A DNA stretch of 36,534 nucleotides from an uncultured Ruminococcus sp. (lineage in GTDB: Bacteria; Bacillota; Clostridia; Oscillospirales; CAG-272): assembly GCA_902785485.1 (NCBI GenBank), contig CACZZA010000007.1, positions 1-36,534 of the forward strand, in the 5' to 3' direction. The number at the start of each line of letters is the position of its first letter. The stretch's first letter is position 1. The notes beneath the pieces were generated by a model that saw only the letters and a list, made by a program, of their open reading frames with translations, was not told where the DNA came from and searched no databases. Of this stretch, positions 16,449-24,213 are shown piece by piece. A program made the position numbers and the translations under genes.

Positions 16449-18071
16449 ATGGGTGAAAATATGAAAAACAAGAACGCAAAGATCGTTTCCGCGTCAAGCC
16501 GCGCGGTATTCTTTCTTGCGTTCTTTTTACTTTTGCTCCTGACCGTATCATGTTTTTTATACACGACTTTCGTGGATAAAGAAAACGAGTACCTCGAACG
16601 GGTCACGATAGAAAGCGGTAACGTCGGCGTGTCGTTGCTATTCGTGACGGCGTTGTTCGTTATCCTGTTTTTCATCACGAAGCTCGTGAGAAAACTGCAA
16701 TTCAAGAGGCTCATTCTGCTGTTCGAACTTTACGCTTTGACGTCCGGCATAATATTCGTTTTTATGGCGCGTTCCTATCCGACTAACGATTCCTACGCCG
16801 TTACCGCCGCCGGCGCGGGTCTGGCAAGGGGAGACACCGGAGAACTGATACGCCACACCGATTATTTTACGCGTTATCCTTTCCAGCTCGGATACGTTTT
16901 GTGGACCGAGATCTTCAGCTTTCTGACGGGGACGGGCGACGGCTTTCTGGCGCTCGAAGTCGTGAACGCCGTTTGCCTCGCGTTCGCGGAGTGCGGACTT
17001 ATCGCGCTGAGCCGCTTTCTCTCCGAAAAAGACGGAGTACCGTCGGTATGCGCCCTGTTTTTGATCCTCTTTCCGCAGGCGACTTTCTATTCGGTCTTTT
17101 TGTACGGGAACATCCCGTCGCTCTGCTTTGCGGTCTGGAGCGTGTATTTCTTTTTCCGCTATCTCAAAAACGGCAAAAGGACGTTCGTCGCTTTGTCCGC
17201 GCTCTTTTTGCTCGTCGGAGTGTGGCTCAAGCTGAACACGCTGATCGTGTTCGTCGCTTTGATGATCGTCTACGTTCTGCATATAATAAAAGAAAAGAAA
17301 TGGCTTGAATGCGTTCCGGCTCTCTGCTTCTGCCTTTTGATAATTTTCGGCAGGGGACTGCCTCAGAAGTTTTACGAGGCGAGGTACGGACTTGACTTCG
17401 GAGACGGGATCCCGATGGTCAGCTGGGCGGCAATGGGACTCGGCGATTCATCGCCTATTTTCCGCGGTTGGTACGATCCCGGGCCTACCGTACAGAATTT
17501 CAGCGCGGCGGGCAAAGACAGCGAAAAGGCGGCGGAGAAGTCGCGCGAACAGATCGCGGAGAGACTTTCCGAAATGTTGAAAGAACCCTCGTCAACGCTC
17601 ATTTTCTTTAAGAATAAGACGGTAAGCCAGTGGGCGGAGCCGACTTATCAGTCGGTCTGGAATATCGACGTGCGCGGCGTATATCCCGGAGAGAGAACGG
17701 GCATCGCCGAATTTGCGGTCGGGCATCAGCGGGAGACCGCGGAGGCGCTCGACGTTTCGGTCATCCTGCTTTACGGTATGGCGTGCGCCGGATGCGCAGT
17801 GTTTCTGCTTCGCAAAAAGAGAGAAGAAACTCTTTTCGCGGCTCTTCTCGCCCTGATATTTCTGGGAGGATTTTTCTATCACCTCATTTTCGAGGCAAAA
17901 TCGCAATATATTCTGATCTACGCGCTTTGGCTGACGCCGCTTTCGGCGGTCGGCGCGGACGCGTGCTTTGAAAAATTCGGGATCATCGTCCGCAAGGCGG
18001 GAAAACTGATCGGCTCCCTCAAAAGCCGTTCCGGAGACGCCGGGGAAAAGCCGGAAGAAAGGGAAGAATGA
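16449..18071 (+). CDS. GT-C-type membrane glycosyltransferase (ArnT/PMT-like), putative
   Basis: A 540-residue polytopic protein with about ten to twelve hydrophobic segments and an early extracytoplasmic loop carrying an acidic motif (YPTNDSYAV, about residue 112), the position where GT-C enzymes keep a catalytic Asp. GT-C enzymes transfer sugars from polyprenyl-phosphate donors to wall, lipid or protein acceptors outside the membrane. The DYFTRYPFQLGYVLW segment is typical of clostridial members of this broad group. ATG 16449 is given; ATG 16461, four bases after GGGTGA, is an alternative. The C-terminus is basic and acidic and cytoplasmic. It overlaps the next gene, so the two are probably co-translated. 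Donor and acceptor are unknown. Confidence 0.7.
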   Translation: MGENMKNKNAKIVSASSRAVFFLAFFLLLLLTVSCFLYTTFVDKENEYLERVTIESGNVGVSLLFVTALFVILFFITKLVRKLQFKRLILLFELYALTSGIIFVFMARSYPTNDSYAVTAAGAGLARGDTGELIRHTDYFTRYPFQLGYVLWTEIFSFLTGTGDGFLALEVVNAVCLAFAECGLIALSRFLSEKDGVPSVCALFLILFPQATFYSVFLYGNIPSLCFAVWSVYFFFRYLKNGKRTFVALSALFLLVGVWLKLNTLIVFVALMIVYVLHIIKEKKWLECVPALCFCLLIIFGRGLPQKFYEARYGLDFGDGIPMVSWAAMGLGDSSPIFRGWYDPGPTVQNFSAAGKDSEKAAEKSREQIAERLSEMLKEPSSTLIFFKNKTVSQWAEPTYQSVWNIDVRGVYPGERTGIAEFAVGHQRETAEALDVSVILLYGMACAGCAVFLLRKKREETLFAALLALIFLGGFFYHLIFEAKSQYILIYALWLTPLSAVGADACFEKFGIIVRKAGKLIGSLKSRSGDAGEKPEEREE

Positions 18072-18712
18072 TGTCAAAAAAGACAAAACGTCCGAAGAAA
18101 GTCATTGAGCCGGAAGAGACCGGAAAGAAAGACTTTACGCGCCTGATCTCCGGTGTGCTGCTCGGTCTTTACGGACTCGTTTCTCTCATTCTCGACTGGA
18201 CCGAGCGTCTCAGCGACCTCTCCGTCGAGGCGTATTCCGAAATAATCCTTCACGCGGCGTTTCTCGTACTCGGTGTCTCGCTTGCGATCGGAGCGAGATA
18301 CGCTTATCTGTTCATACTCTTGCTCGTTTCGGCGATAAGACTGTATCTCATCGTGTACGACGTAGTGCTTCCGATGGCTCGCGATCCCCTCGTTATGCTG
18401 ACCGAGGAGGAGTTTTTCCTCGCCGCGGGACATCTCGTTTCTGCGGCGGGAACGGTATTGCTTTTCCTGTATCTGCTGTCTCCGCGATTTATCGAAAAAG
18501 CGGCGCAAAGGCTGTTTTATCTGCCCGCGGCACTGATCGCGGCGTCGGTCGTCCTGTCCGCTTTGTCGTTCGGATTCAGCGCCGGCGCGTCCGGAGTTGG
18601 AGATGCGTTTATCGACTTTTTGAAAAACCTTCCGCTGACGCTCCTTCTCGCCGGAGGATATTTTCTCGCGGGAATAAACGCAAAACGCGGAAGCCGGAGT
18701 ACCGAAGATTGA
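18068..18712 (+). CDS. Multi-spanning membrane protein of unknown function
   Basis: 214 residues; the first ATG (18068) overlaps the stop of the glycosyltransferase gene, and a second ATG at 18071 is equally plausible. A basic N-terminal tail (KKTKRPKKV) precedes five or six hydrophobic segments, starting with LISGVLLGLYGLVSLILDW, and the end is again basic (NAKRGSRS). I recognise no family. Overlap with the glycosyltransferase suggests a functional link such as an accessory subunit. A terminator follows, making this the last gene of the transporter-led operon. Confidence 0.75.
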   Translation: MMSKKTKRPKKVIEPEETGKKDFTRLISGVLLGLYGLVSLILDWTERLSDLSVEAYSEIILHAAFLVLGVSLAIGARYAYLFILLLVSAIRLYLIVYDVVLPMARDPLVMLTEEEFFLAAGHLVSAAGTVLLFLYLLSPRFIEKAAQRLFYLPAALIAASVVLSALSFGFSAGASGVGDAFIDFLKNLPLTLLLAGGYFLAGINAKRGSRSTED

Positions 18713-18723
18713 CCGTATCGAGC

Positions 18724-18754
18724 CGCCCCTTTACGAGGGGCGCTTGCTTTTTTT
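18724..18754 (+). terminator. Terminator of peptide-transporter operon
   Basis: CGCCCCT (18724-18730), loop TTACG, AGGGGCG (18736-18742), then a T-rich tract. The remaining bases up to 18846 contain nothing recognisable. Confidence 0.85.
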
Positions 18755-18846
18755 AATCGGACCTGCGTTGCCCCGGGGGGGTTATCTTTGTTTTCTTAAC
18801 AAAACGGAGAAAAAACGGCTCATTATTCAAAAACTTCCGCCACGTA

Positions 18847-18875
18847 TTGCTTTTTCAGATATACGGGACTATACT
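18847..18875 (+). promoter_or_regulatory. Promoter of ornithine cyclodeaminase family gene
   Basis: TTGCTT (18847-18852), 17 bases, TATACT (18870-18875), 38 bases before the start. Confidence 0.6.
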
Positions 18876-18913
18876 TTATTTGAAAATAAACGCTTTTACG
18901 GAGGACGGTAAAA

Positions 18914-19969
18914 ATGGGAAAAACGGAGATAAAATATCTCACCTTATCACAGGAAGACCTCATCAACGCGGGAGCCTTTGATCTCAAAATGGCAAAAGAC
19001 GCTCTGCAGAAGTCCCTCTTCAAGTTCAGGGACGGAAGGATCCTGTTTCCGGACAAGATAGTACAGATCTTCAACGACGAGACTCAGGAAAGGATCAACT
19101 GCCTGCCCGCGACGCTTTGCGACGACAAGATCTGCGGCGTCAAGTGGGTATCGGTATTTCCGCCCAACCCGCGCAGATACGGCACGCAGAACCTCTCAGC
19201 GATCATCGTGCTTTCCGAGTTGGAAAAAGGATACCCGATATGCGTAATGGACGGGACTCTCTGCTCGAATATGCGTGTTGCCGCCATGGGCGCTTCCGCC
19301 GCTGAAGTCCTCGCGAGAGAAGACAGCGAGACCATCGGTTTCATCGGCGCCGGAGAACAGGCGAAGATGCACCTGCTCGGTATGAAGGCGGTACGTCCCG
19401 GACTCAAGGTCTGCAAGGTGTCCGCTAAAGAAGAATACGAGGAAGAGGGCTTTATCAACGACCTTTCCAAGATACTTCCCGATATGAAGTTCGTTCAGTG
19501 CCACACAAAGTCTCAGGACGCCATCGAAGGAAGCGACATCATCGTCACCGCGACGAGCGCGCAGGCTCCTCTGCTCAAGGCGGCGTGGATCAAGGAAGGC
19601 GCTTTCTACAGCCATATCGGCGGGTGGGAAGACGAGTACGCCGTAGTGAAAAAGGCGTCCAAGATCGTCGTCGACGACTGGGGCACTGTCAAGCACCGCG
19701 CGCAGACCGTCAGCCGCGCTTATAAAGACGGGGTCATCACCGATTCCGACATATACGCCAACCTTATCGACATCCTTTCCGGAGAAAAGAAGGGCAGAGA
19801 AAACGACAAAGAGTTCATCTATTTCAACGCGGTAGGTCTTGCTTACACCGACGTTTCGATAGCGTACGCCATGTACAGGAGAGCGGTCGAGGCGGGAGTC
19901 GGAACGCAGTCTTATCTCCAGGAAAAGATGATTTTCGAGAAGGATCTTACCGGCAAGATCAAATTCTGA
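18914..19969 (+). CDS. Ornithine cyclodeaminase / mu-crystallin family protein (TynB-like)
   Basis: A 351-residue cytoplasmic enzyme of the ornithine cyclodeaminase family. The Rossmann NAD(P)-binding motif is clear (GFIGAGEQAKMHLLGM, about residues 136-151). Upstream KWVSVFPPNP and CVMDGTLCSNMRVAAMGA match the substrate region, and the catalytic-type Asp lies in VVDDWGTVKHRAQ. Members include ornithine and lysine cyclodeaminases, alanine dehydrogenases and proteins annotated as tyramine oxidase subunit B; my impression is that this sequence is nearest the last group. The reaction is uncertain. It is monocistronic, with its own promoter, GGAGGA site and terminator. No amine oxidase partner is encoded in the window. 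Confidence 0.88.
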   Translation: MGKTEIKYLTLSQEDLINAGAFDLKMAKDALQKSLFKFRDGRILFPDKIVQIFNDETQERINCLPATLCDDKICGVKWVSVFPPNPRRYGTQNLSAIIVLSELEKGYPICVMDGTLCSNMRVAAMGASAAEVLAREDSETIGFIGAGEQAKMHLLGMKAVRPGLKVCKVSAKEEYEEEGFINDLSKILPDMKFVQCHTKSQDAIEGSDIIVTATSAQAPLLKAAWIKEGAFYSHIGGWEDEYAVVKKASKIVVDDWGTVKHRAQTVSRAYKDGVITDSDIYANLIDILSGEKKGRENDKEFIYFNAVGLAYTDVSIAYAMYRRAVEAGVGTQSYLQEKMIFEKDLTGKIKF

Positions 19970-19986
19970 TCCGCGATCAACGGCAT

Positions 19987-20028
19987 AAAACGGGGAATAC
20001 CGCCTGAACGGTCTCCCCGTTTTTTTTG
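19987..20028 (+). terminator. Terminator of ornithine cyclodeaminase family gene
   Basis: A strong stem, AACGGGGA (19989-19996) with TCCCCGTT, with inner ACC/GGT pairs, followed by a run of T. Confidence 0.9.
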
Positions 20029-20047
20029 ATTTTTTTTGAAAAAACTA

Positions 20048-20076
20048 TTGACAATAGTACGACAGCGGACTATAAT
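20048..20076 (+). promoter_or_regulatory. Consensus sigma-A promoter of feo operon
   Basis: TTGACA (20048-20053), exactly 17 bases, TATAAT (20071-20076): full consensus at both boxes. The -35 box sits inside a 13-base palindrome, CTATTG-A-CAATAG (20045-20057). A promoter this strong would be expected to need repression. Confidence 0.88.
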
Positions 20077-20082
20077 GACAAT

Positions 20083-20100
20083 GGTTAGCAAGGGCTAACC
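20083..20100 (+). promoter_or_regulatory. Palindromic operator 1 (DtxR/MntR-like) at the feo transcription start
   Basis: GGTTAGC (20083-20089), spacer AAGG, GCTAACC (20094-20100), at about +1 of the predicted transcript, where a bound repressor would block initiation. The half-site resembles metal-dependent DtxR-family boxes (TTAGGTTAGCC type). Assignment to a particular regulator is inference. Confidence 0.65.
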
Positions 20101-20116
20101 ATATAAAATCGTATCG

Positions 20117-20134
20117 GGTTAGCATACGCTAATC
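20117..20134 (+). promoter_or_regulatory. Palindromic operator 2 in feo leader
   Basis: TTAGC (20119-20123), spacer ATAC, GCTAA (20128-20132), a second copy of the TTAGC-N4-GCTAA pattern. It is centred 34 bases after the first, about three helical turns, so two repressor dimers could sit on the same face. Confidence 0.6.
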
Positions 20135-20180
20135 GAATGGCTCGCTTGCCCGGACAAACGTATGAAAAGAGGGAATGACA

Positions 20181-20393
20181 ATGCTTCCGCTGACGCTGGG
20201 AACGGTCGGAGAAGAAAACATAATAAAGAAGGTAAGCGGTAATCCGGAGGTGAAAAAGCACCTTGAGGATCTCGGTTTCGTAGCGGGAGGCTCCGTGACG
20301 GTGATCTCGGAGATCGCGGGAAACGTTATCGTTAACATCAAGGATACCCGCGTCGCCATCAGCAAAGAGATGGCGCAGAGAATCATGATATAA
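20181..20393 (+). CDS. feoA: FeoA-domain protein, first copy
   Basis: About 70 residues. Two ATGs occur (20175 and 20181). AAGAGGG ends at 20173, too close to the first and seven bases before the second, so 20181 is preferred. The SH3-like FeoA core is visible as VKKHLEDLGFVAGGSVTVIS, then GNVIVNIKDTRVAISKEMA. FeoA is a small cytoplasmic partner that binds and modulates the FeoB ferrous-iron channel. The sequence differs clearly from the second FeoA 36 bases downstream, so this is an old duplication, not a recent copy. Confidence 0.92.
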   Translation: MLPLTLGTVGEENIIKKVSGNPEVKKHLEDLGFVAGGSVTVISEIAGNVIVNIKDTRVAISKEMAQRIMI

Positions 20394-20429
20394 AATGAAT
20401 AATATACACTCACAAAAGGGGGAAAGACG

Positions 20430-20651
20430 ATGAAAACGCTGAGAGACGCGAAGATCGGATCGACGGTCAAAGTGGTCAAGCTCCACGGAGAGGGCGCCAT
20501 CCGCCGCAGGATAATGGATATGGGCATCACCAAGGGTGTTGAGATCTATATCCGCAAGGTGGCTCCGCTCGGAGACCCGGTCGAAGTCAACGTTCGCGAC
20601 TATGAGCTTTCGCTCCGCAAAGCGGACGCGGAAATGATCGAGATCGAATAA
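20430..20651 (+). CDS. feoA: FeoA-domain protein, second copy
   Basis: 73 residues with ribosome binding site AAGGGGG. Typical FeoA elements are IRRRIMDMGITKGVEIYI and GDPVEVNVRDYELSLRKADA, ending in MIEIE. It is closer to the standard FeoA consensus than the first copy. Two separate FeoA proteins before one FeoB are common in Clostridia and may interact with different faces of FeoB. The gene lies 48 bases before feoB. Confidence 0.95.
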   Translation: MKTLRDAKIGSTVKVVKLHGEGAIRRRIMDMGITKGVEIYIRKVAPLGDPVEVNVRDYELSLRKADAEMIEIE

Positions 20652-20699
20652 GGATCCCGGATCTTTTTCTCAAATGAATCATCAAGAGAGGATAACCGT

Positions 20700-23216
20700 A
20701 TGAATATCAGAATAGCCCTCGCGGGCAACCCTAACTCGGGTAAAACGACTCTGTTCAACGCTCTGACCGGTTCCAATCAGTTTGTCGGAAACTGGCCCGG
20801 CGTCACGGTCGAGAAAAAGGAAGGAAAACTCAAAAAGCACGACGGAGTGACGATCACCGACCTTCCCGGTATCTATTCGCTTTCTCCGTACACGCTCGAG
20901 GAGGTCGTCGCAAGAAACTACCTCATCAGCGAAAGACCCGACGCGATACTCAACATCGTCGACGGTACAAACCTTGAAAGGAACCTCTACCTCACGACTC
21001 AGCTCGTCGAGATAGGCATCCCGGTCGTCGTAGCGATCAATATGATGGACGTCGTCCGCAAGAACGGCGACAAGATCGACGTGAAAGCGCTGAGCGAGGC
21101 GCTCGGTTGCAAGGTCGTCGAGATCTCCGCTCTTAAGGGAACGGGCATCAGCGAGGCGGCGGAAGCGGCTATCGACGCGGCGCAGAACACCAAGACGGTG
21201 CCTCAGCACACGTTCTCCGGAGTCGTCGAGCACGCCATCGCGCACATCGAGGAAGCCGCCGTCCATAATCTTCCCGAGGCTCAGCAGCGTTGGTACGCGA
21301 TCAAGATCTTTGAGCGTGATTCCAAAGTCATCGAAGATCTCGGAATAGACAGAACGACCCTCGACCACATCGAAAAGGACATCGCGGCGGCTGAAAAAGA
21401 ACTCGACGACGACGCCGAAGCGATCATCACCAACGAAAGATACGTCTACATAGGCGAACTCACCAAAAAGTGCTATAAGAAAAAGAACAAGGGCAAGCTG
21501 ACGACCTCCGACAAGATCGACAAGATAGTGACGAACAGATGGCTCGGACTCCCGATCTTCGCAGTCATCATGTTCCTCGTCTACTATATCTCGATGGTCA
21601 CTGTAGGCTCGTGGGCGACAGACTGGGCGAACGACGGACTGTTCGGCGACGGCTTCCACCTGTTCGGCATAGGCTCTTCGGCTTACGAGGAAAAGGTAGA
21701 AGAATACGACTCGGCGTCAAAAGCGCTCGAAGCGTATGAATTCGAGTTCGACACCGAAGACGAAGAATTCGACTCAGACGCCTTCCTCGGTGAGATCACC
21801 GAAAAAGCGAACGCGGGCGACGAGAACGAGAGCGTCGTCATAACGGTCGAAGACGAAGAAACGCTCGAAGAGAGCGAGTTGACCGTTTACTTCGGCGAAG
21901 TTCCTTCCGATGCGAAAGACGACGTCAACGCGATGTCGTTCAAGGACGCCGTCGAATATTTCAAGGAAAAAGGCTTTGACGAGCCCGATCCCGCCGACGA
22001 CGGAGTCTGGGTCCCCGGTATTCCGGTACTCATCGGCGATCTGCTTGACAAGGCGGGCACGCCCGACTGGCTTAACGGACTCATCCTTGACGGTATCGTA
22101 GCCGGCGTCGGCGCAGTCCTCGGATTTGTTCCTCAGATGCTCGTTCTGTTCCTGCTCCTCGCGTTCCTCGAGGCTTGCGGTTACATGGCGCGTATCGCGT
22201 TCGTCCTCGACAGGATCTTCCGCCGCTTCGGTCTCTCCGGCAAGTCCTTCATCCCGATCCTTATCGGTACGGGCTGCGGCATCCCCGGTATCATGGCTTC
22301 GCGTACGATCGAAAACGAGCGTGACCGCCGTATGACGATCATGACGACGACCTTCATCCCCTGCGGAGCGAAAGTTCCGTTCATCGCGATGATCGCGGGC
22401 GCCATCTTCGGAGGCTCGGCCTGGGTCGCCACCTCGGCTTACTTTATCGGTATGGCGGCGATAATCGTCTCCGGTATCATCCTTAAGAAAACAAAGATGT
22501 TCGCGGGCGAGCCTGCTCCGTTCGTTATGGAGCTTCCCGCGTACCACATGCCCACCGTCGGCAACGTTCTCCGCTCGATGTGGGAGCGCGGCTGGTCCTT
22601 CATCAAGAAGGCGGGCACCATCATCCTGCTCTCGACCATCGTGGTCTGGTTCCTGTCGTTCTTCGGCTGGGCTGACGACGGATTCCGTATGCTCTCCGAG
22701 GACGAGATGGAGTTCTCCATCCTCGCTAAGATCGGATCGGCTGTCGCGTGGATCTTTGCTCCTCTCGGCTGGGGCAACTGGCAGGCGGCGGTCGCGTCCT
22801 TCACCGGACTCGTCGCAAAAGAGAACATCGTCGGTACTATGTCCATACTCTACGGCGGCGGAGAGGTCTCGGCGATCCACGCCATCGGAGATGCTTTCAC
22901 CGGCGTCACCGGCTTCAGCTTCCTGGTATTCAACCTGCTCTGCGCGCCCTGCTTCGCGGCTATCGGCGCTATCAAGCGTGAGATGAACAACCGCAAGTGG
23001 ACCTGGTTCGCTATCGGTTACGAGTGCGGATTTGCGTATCTCATCGCTCTTATGATCAACTCCTTCGGAAGCCTGTTCACCGGCAGCCTTGACGGAGCGC
23101 TCGGGATCATCTCCCTCATCGTTTCGATAGCTGTTCTCGCGTGCGGCGTCTATATGCTCTTCTTCAAGAAGTACAAAGAAGCGACCACTCTTACGAGCGA
23201 CGTAAAGATAAAATAA
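20700..23216 (+). CDS. feoB: Ferrous iron transporter FeoB with acidic extracytoplasmic insertion
   Basis: An 838-residue inner-membrane Fe2+ transporter. The N-terminal G domain has G1 GNPNSGKT (9-16), G3 DLPG (54-57), G4 NMMD (114-117) and the G5-like SAL (143-145), followed by the helical switch region to about residue 275. The membrane part has the two Gate modules, with GCGIPGIMASR around residue 521 and FIPCGAKVPF around residue 557. Between the first helix (284-303) and the next helical pair lies an unusual stretch (about 323-437), very rich in Asp and Glu, which by topology faces outside. The C-terminus ends in a hydrophobic segment and a short basic tail. Regulation is probably by the promoter palindromes. 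Confidence 0.97.
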   Translation: MNIRIALAGNPNSGKTTLFNALTGSNQFVGNWPGVTVEKKEGKLKKHDGVTITDLPGIYSLSPYTLEEVVARNYLISERPDAILNIVDGTNLERNLYLTTQLVEIGIPVVVAINMMDVVRKNGDKIDVKALSEALGCKVVEISALKGTGISEAAEAAIDAAQNTKTVPQHTFSGVVEHAIAHIEEAAVHNLPEAQQRWYAIKIFERDSKVIEDLGIDRTTLDHIEKDIAAAEKELDDDAEAIITNERYVYIGELTKKCYKKKNKGKLTTSDKIDKIVTNRWLGLPIFAVIMFLVYYISMVTVGSWATDWANDGLFGDGFHLFGIGSSAYEEKVEEYDSASKALEAYEFEFDTEDEEFDSDAFLGEITEKANAGDENESVVITVEDEETLEESELTVYFGEVPSDAKDDVNAMSFKDAVEYFKEKGFDEPDPADDGVWVPGIPVLIGDLLDKAGTPDWLNGLILDGIVAGVGAVLGFVPQMLVLFLLLAFLEACGYMARIAFVLDRIFRRFGLSGKSFIPILIGTGCGIPGIMASRTIENERDRRMTIMTTTFIPCGAKVPFIAMIAGAIFGGSAWVATSAYFIGMAAIIVSGIILKKTKMFAGEPAPFVMELPAYHMPTVGNVLRSMWERGWSFIKKAGTIILLSTIVVWFLSFFGWADDGFRMLSEDEMEFSILAKIGSAVAWIFAPLGWGNWQAAVASFTGLVAKENIVGTMSILYGGGEVSAIHAIGDAFTGVTGFSFLVFNLLCAPCFAAIGAIKREMNNRKWTWFAIGYECGFAYLIALMINSFGSLFTGSLDGALGIISLIVSIAVLACGVYMLFFKKYKEATTLTSDVKIK

Positions 23217-23240
23217 CAAGACCGAAAGGAGCGTGCGAAA

Positions 23241-23432
23241 ATGCTTGAATTCATTTCCAACAACGTAGGTACGATAATCGTTCTCGCCGTACTGTTTTTG
23301 ATCGTCGGAGCGATCCTCGTCGGTATGCTGCGCGACAGAAAAAAAGGCAAGCATATCTCCTGCGGCGGAAACTGCGGAAACTGCGGAGCGTGCGCTTATT
23401 CGGGAAAATGTCCCTCCAAGAACAGTAAATAA
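23241..23432 (+). CDS. FeoB-associated Cys-rich membrane protein
   Basis: 63 residues: one membrane helix (about 9-29), a basic stretch (RDRKKGKH) and a Cys-rich cytoplasmic tail with five cysteines in 17 residues (CGGNCGNCGACAYSGKC). This matches the Pfam family named FeoB-associated Cys-rich membrane protein, found after feoB in many Firmicutes and possibly playing the part that FeoC plays in enterobacteria (a proposed role, not established). A GAAAGGAG ribosome binding site precedes the start, and the gene lies 24 bases after feoB. Confidence 0.93.
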   Translation: MLEFISNNVGTIIVLAVLFLIVGAILVGMLRDRKKGKHISCGGNCGNCGACAYSGKCPSKNSK

Positions 23433-23441
23433 TATACCACT

Positions 23442-23476
23442 CGGACGGGAAACGCGGTTTTCGCGTTTCCCGTTCG
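23442..23476 (+). terminator. Hairpin at end of feo operon
   Basis: ACGGGAAACGCG (23445-23456), loop GTTTT, CGCGTTTCCCGT (23462-23473), extendable to 15 pairs. No long U-tract follows, so termination may be partial and the next ABC operon may be partly read through. Confidence 0.7.
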
Positions 23477-23510
23477 TCCATCTGACGGTAAATCGAAAGG
23501 CTATAATTAT

Positions 23511-24212
23511 ATGAATATGATCGAACTTAAAAACGTTTCGCGCGTTTACACCGCGGGCGACCATACGCTGCGCGCGCTCGACCGCGTGTCGCTTGAGCTT
23601 GAAAAAGGAAAATTCATCGTCGTACTCGGACAGAGCGGCGCCGGGAAAAGCACACTGCTGAATATGATAGGCGGACTCGACAGTCCGACCGAGGGCGAGA
23701 TCGTCGTCGACGGAAAGGATATATCCAAGCTCGGGCGCGACGGACTTGCCGCTTACAGGGCGGAAACCGTAGGATTTGTCTTTCAGTCGTACAATCTCAT
23801 CCCGACCCTGACGGTAAAGGAGAACGTCGCCCTCGTCAAAGAGATCGTCAAGGATCCGCTCGACGCGGAAAAGATACTTGACGAAGTGGGTCTGCTCGAC
23901 CATTTGAACAACTTTCCTTCCGAGCTTTCGGGAGGGGAACAGCAGAGAGTATCCATCGCGCGCGCTCTCGCGAAAAACCCCAAGATCCTCCTCTGCGACG
24001 AGCCGACGGGCGCTCTCGACTCCGAAACGGGAGTCACGGTACTCAAGCTCCTGCTGAATATGGCGCGCGAACACGGAAAGACGATAATCATCGTAACTCA
24101 TAACCAGAACATCGCCAAGATGGCGGACGTCGTTATCCGCGTCAAAAACGGAAAGATCAAGTCGTACGAAACGCAGGACCATCCTCTGACGGCGGACGAA
24201 GTGGAGTGGTGA
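23511..24212 (+). CDS. ABC transporter ATPase, MacB/LolD-like
   Basis: 233 residues. Walker A is GQSGAGKS (about 42-49), the Q-loop FVFQSYNL, the signature [15 protein letters not shown], Walker [13 protein letters not shown] and the switch His in IVTHN. The GxLDxPTEGE and [11 protein letters not shown] segments are hallmarks of the type VII (MacB/LolD/FtsE) group, which drives mechanotransmission through FtsX-like permeases, not channel transport. The starts at 23511 and 23517 (MIEL) are both possible. The permease gene begins two bases after the stop. Gram-positive members act in antimicrobial-peptide resistance, lipoprotein release or wall hydrolase control; which applies is unknown. Confidence 0.94.
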   Translation: MNMIELKNVSRVYTAGDHTLRALDRVSLELEKGKFIVVLGQSGAGKSTLLNMIGGLDSPTEGEIVVDGKDISKLGRDGLAAYRAETVGFVFQSYNLIPTLTVKENVALVKEIVKDPLDAEKILDEVGLLDHLNNFPSELSGGEQQRVSIARALAKNPKILLCDEPTGALDSETGVTVLKLLLNMAREHGKTIIIVTHNQNIAKMADVVIRVKNGKIKSYETQDHPLTADEVEW

Positions 24213-24213
24213 T

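Noticed and set aside
21774..24182. Very long open frame on the minus strand across feoB and the ABC ATPase gene
   Set aside because: It crosses two well-supported plus-strand genes and an intergenic hairpin, and its composition (Arg/Asp-rich, no family pattern) is that of an antisense shadow caused by codon bias.
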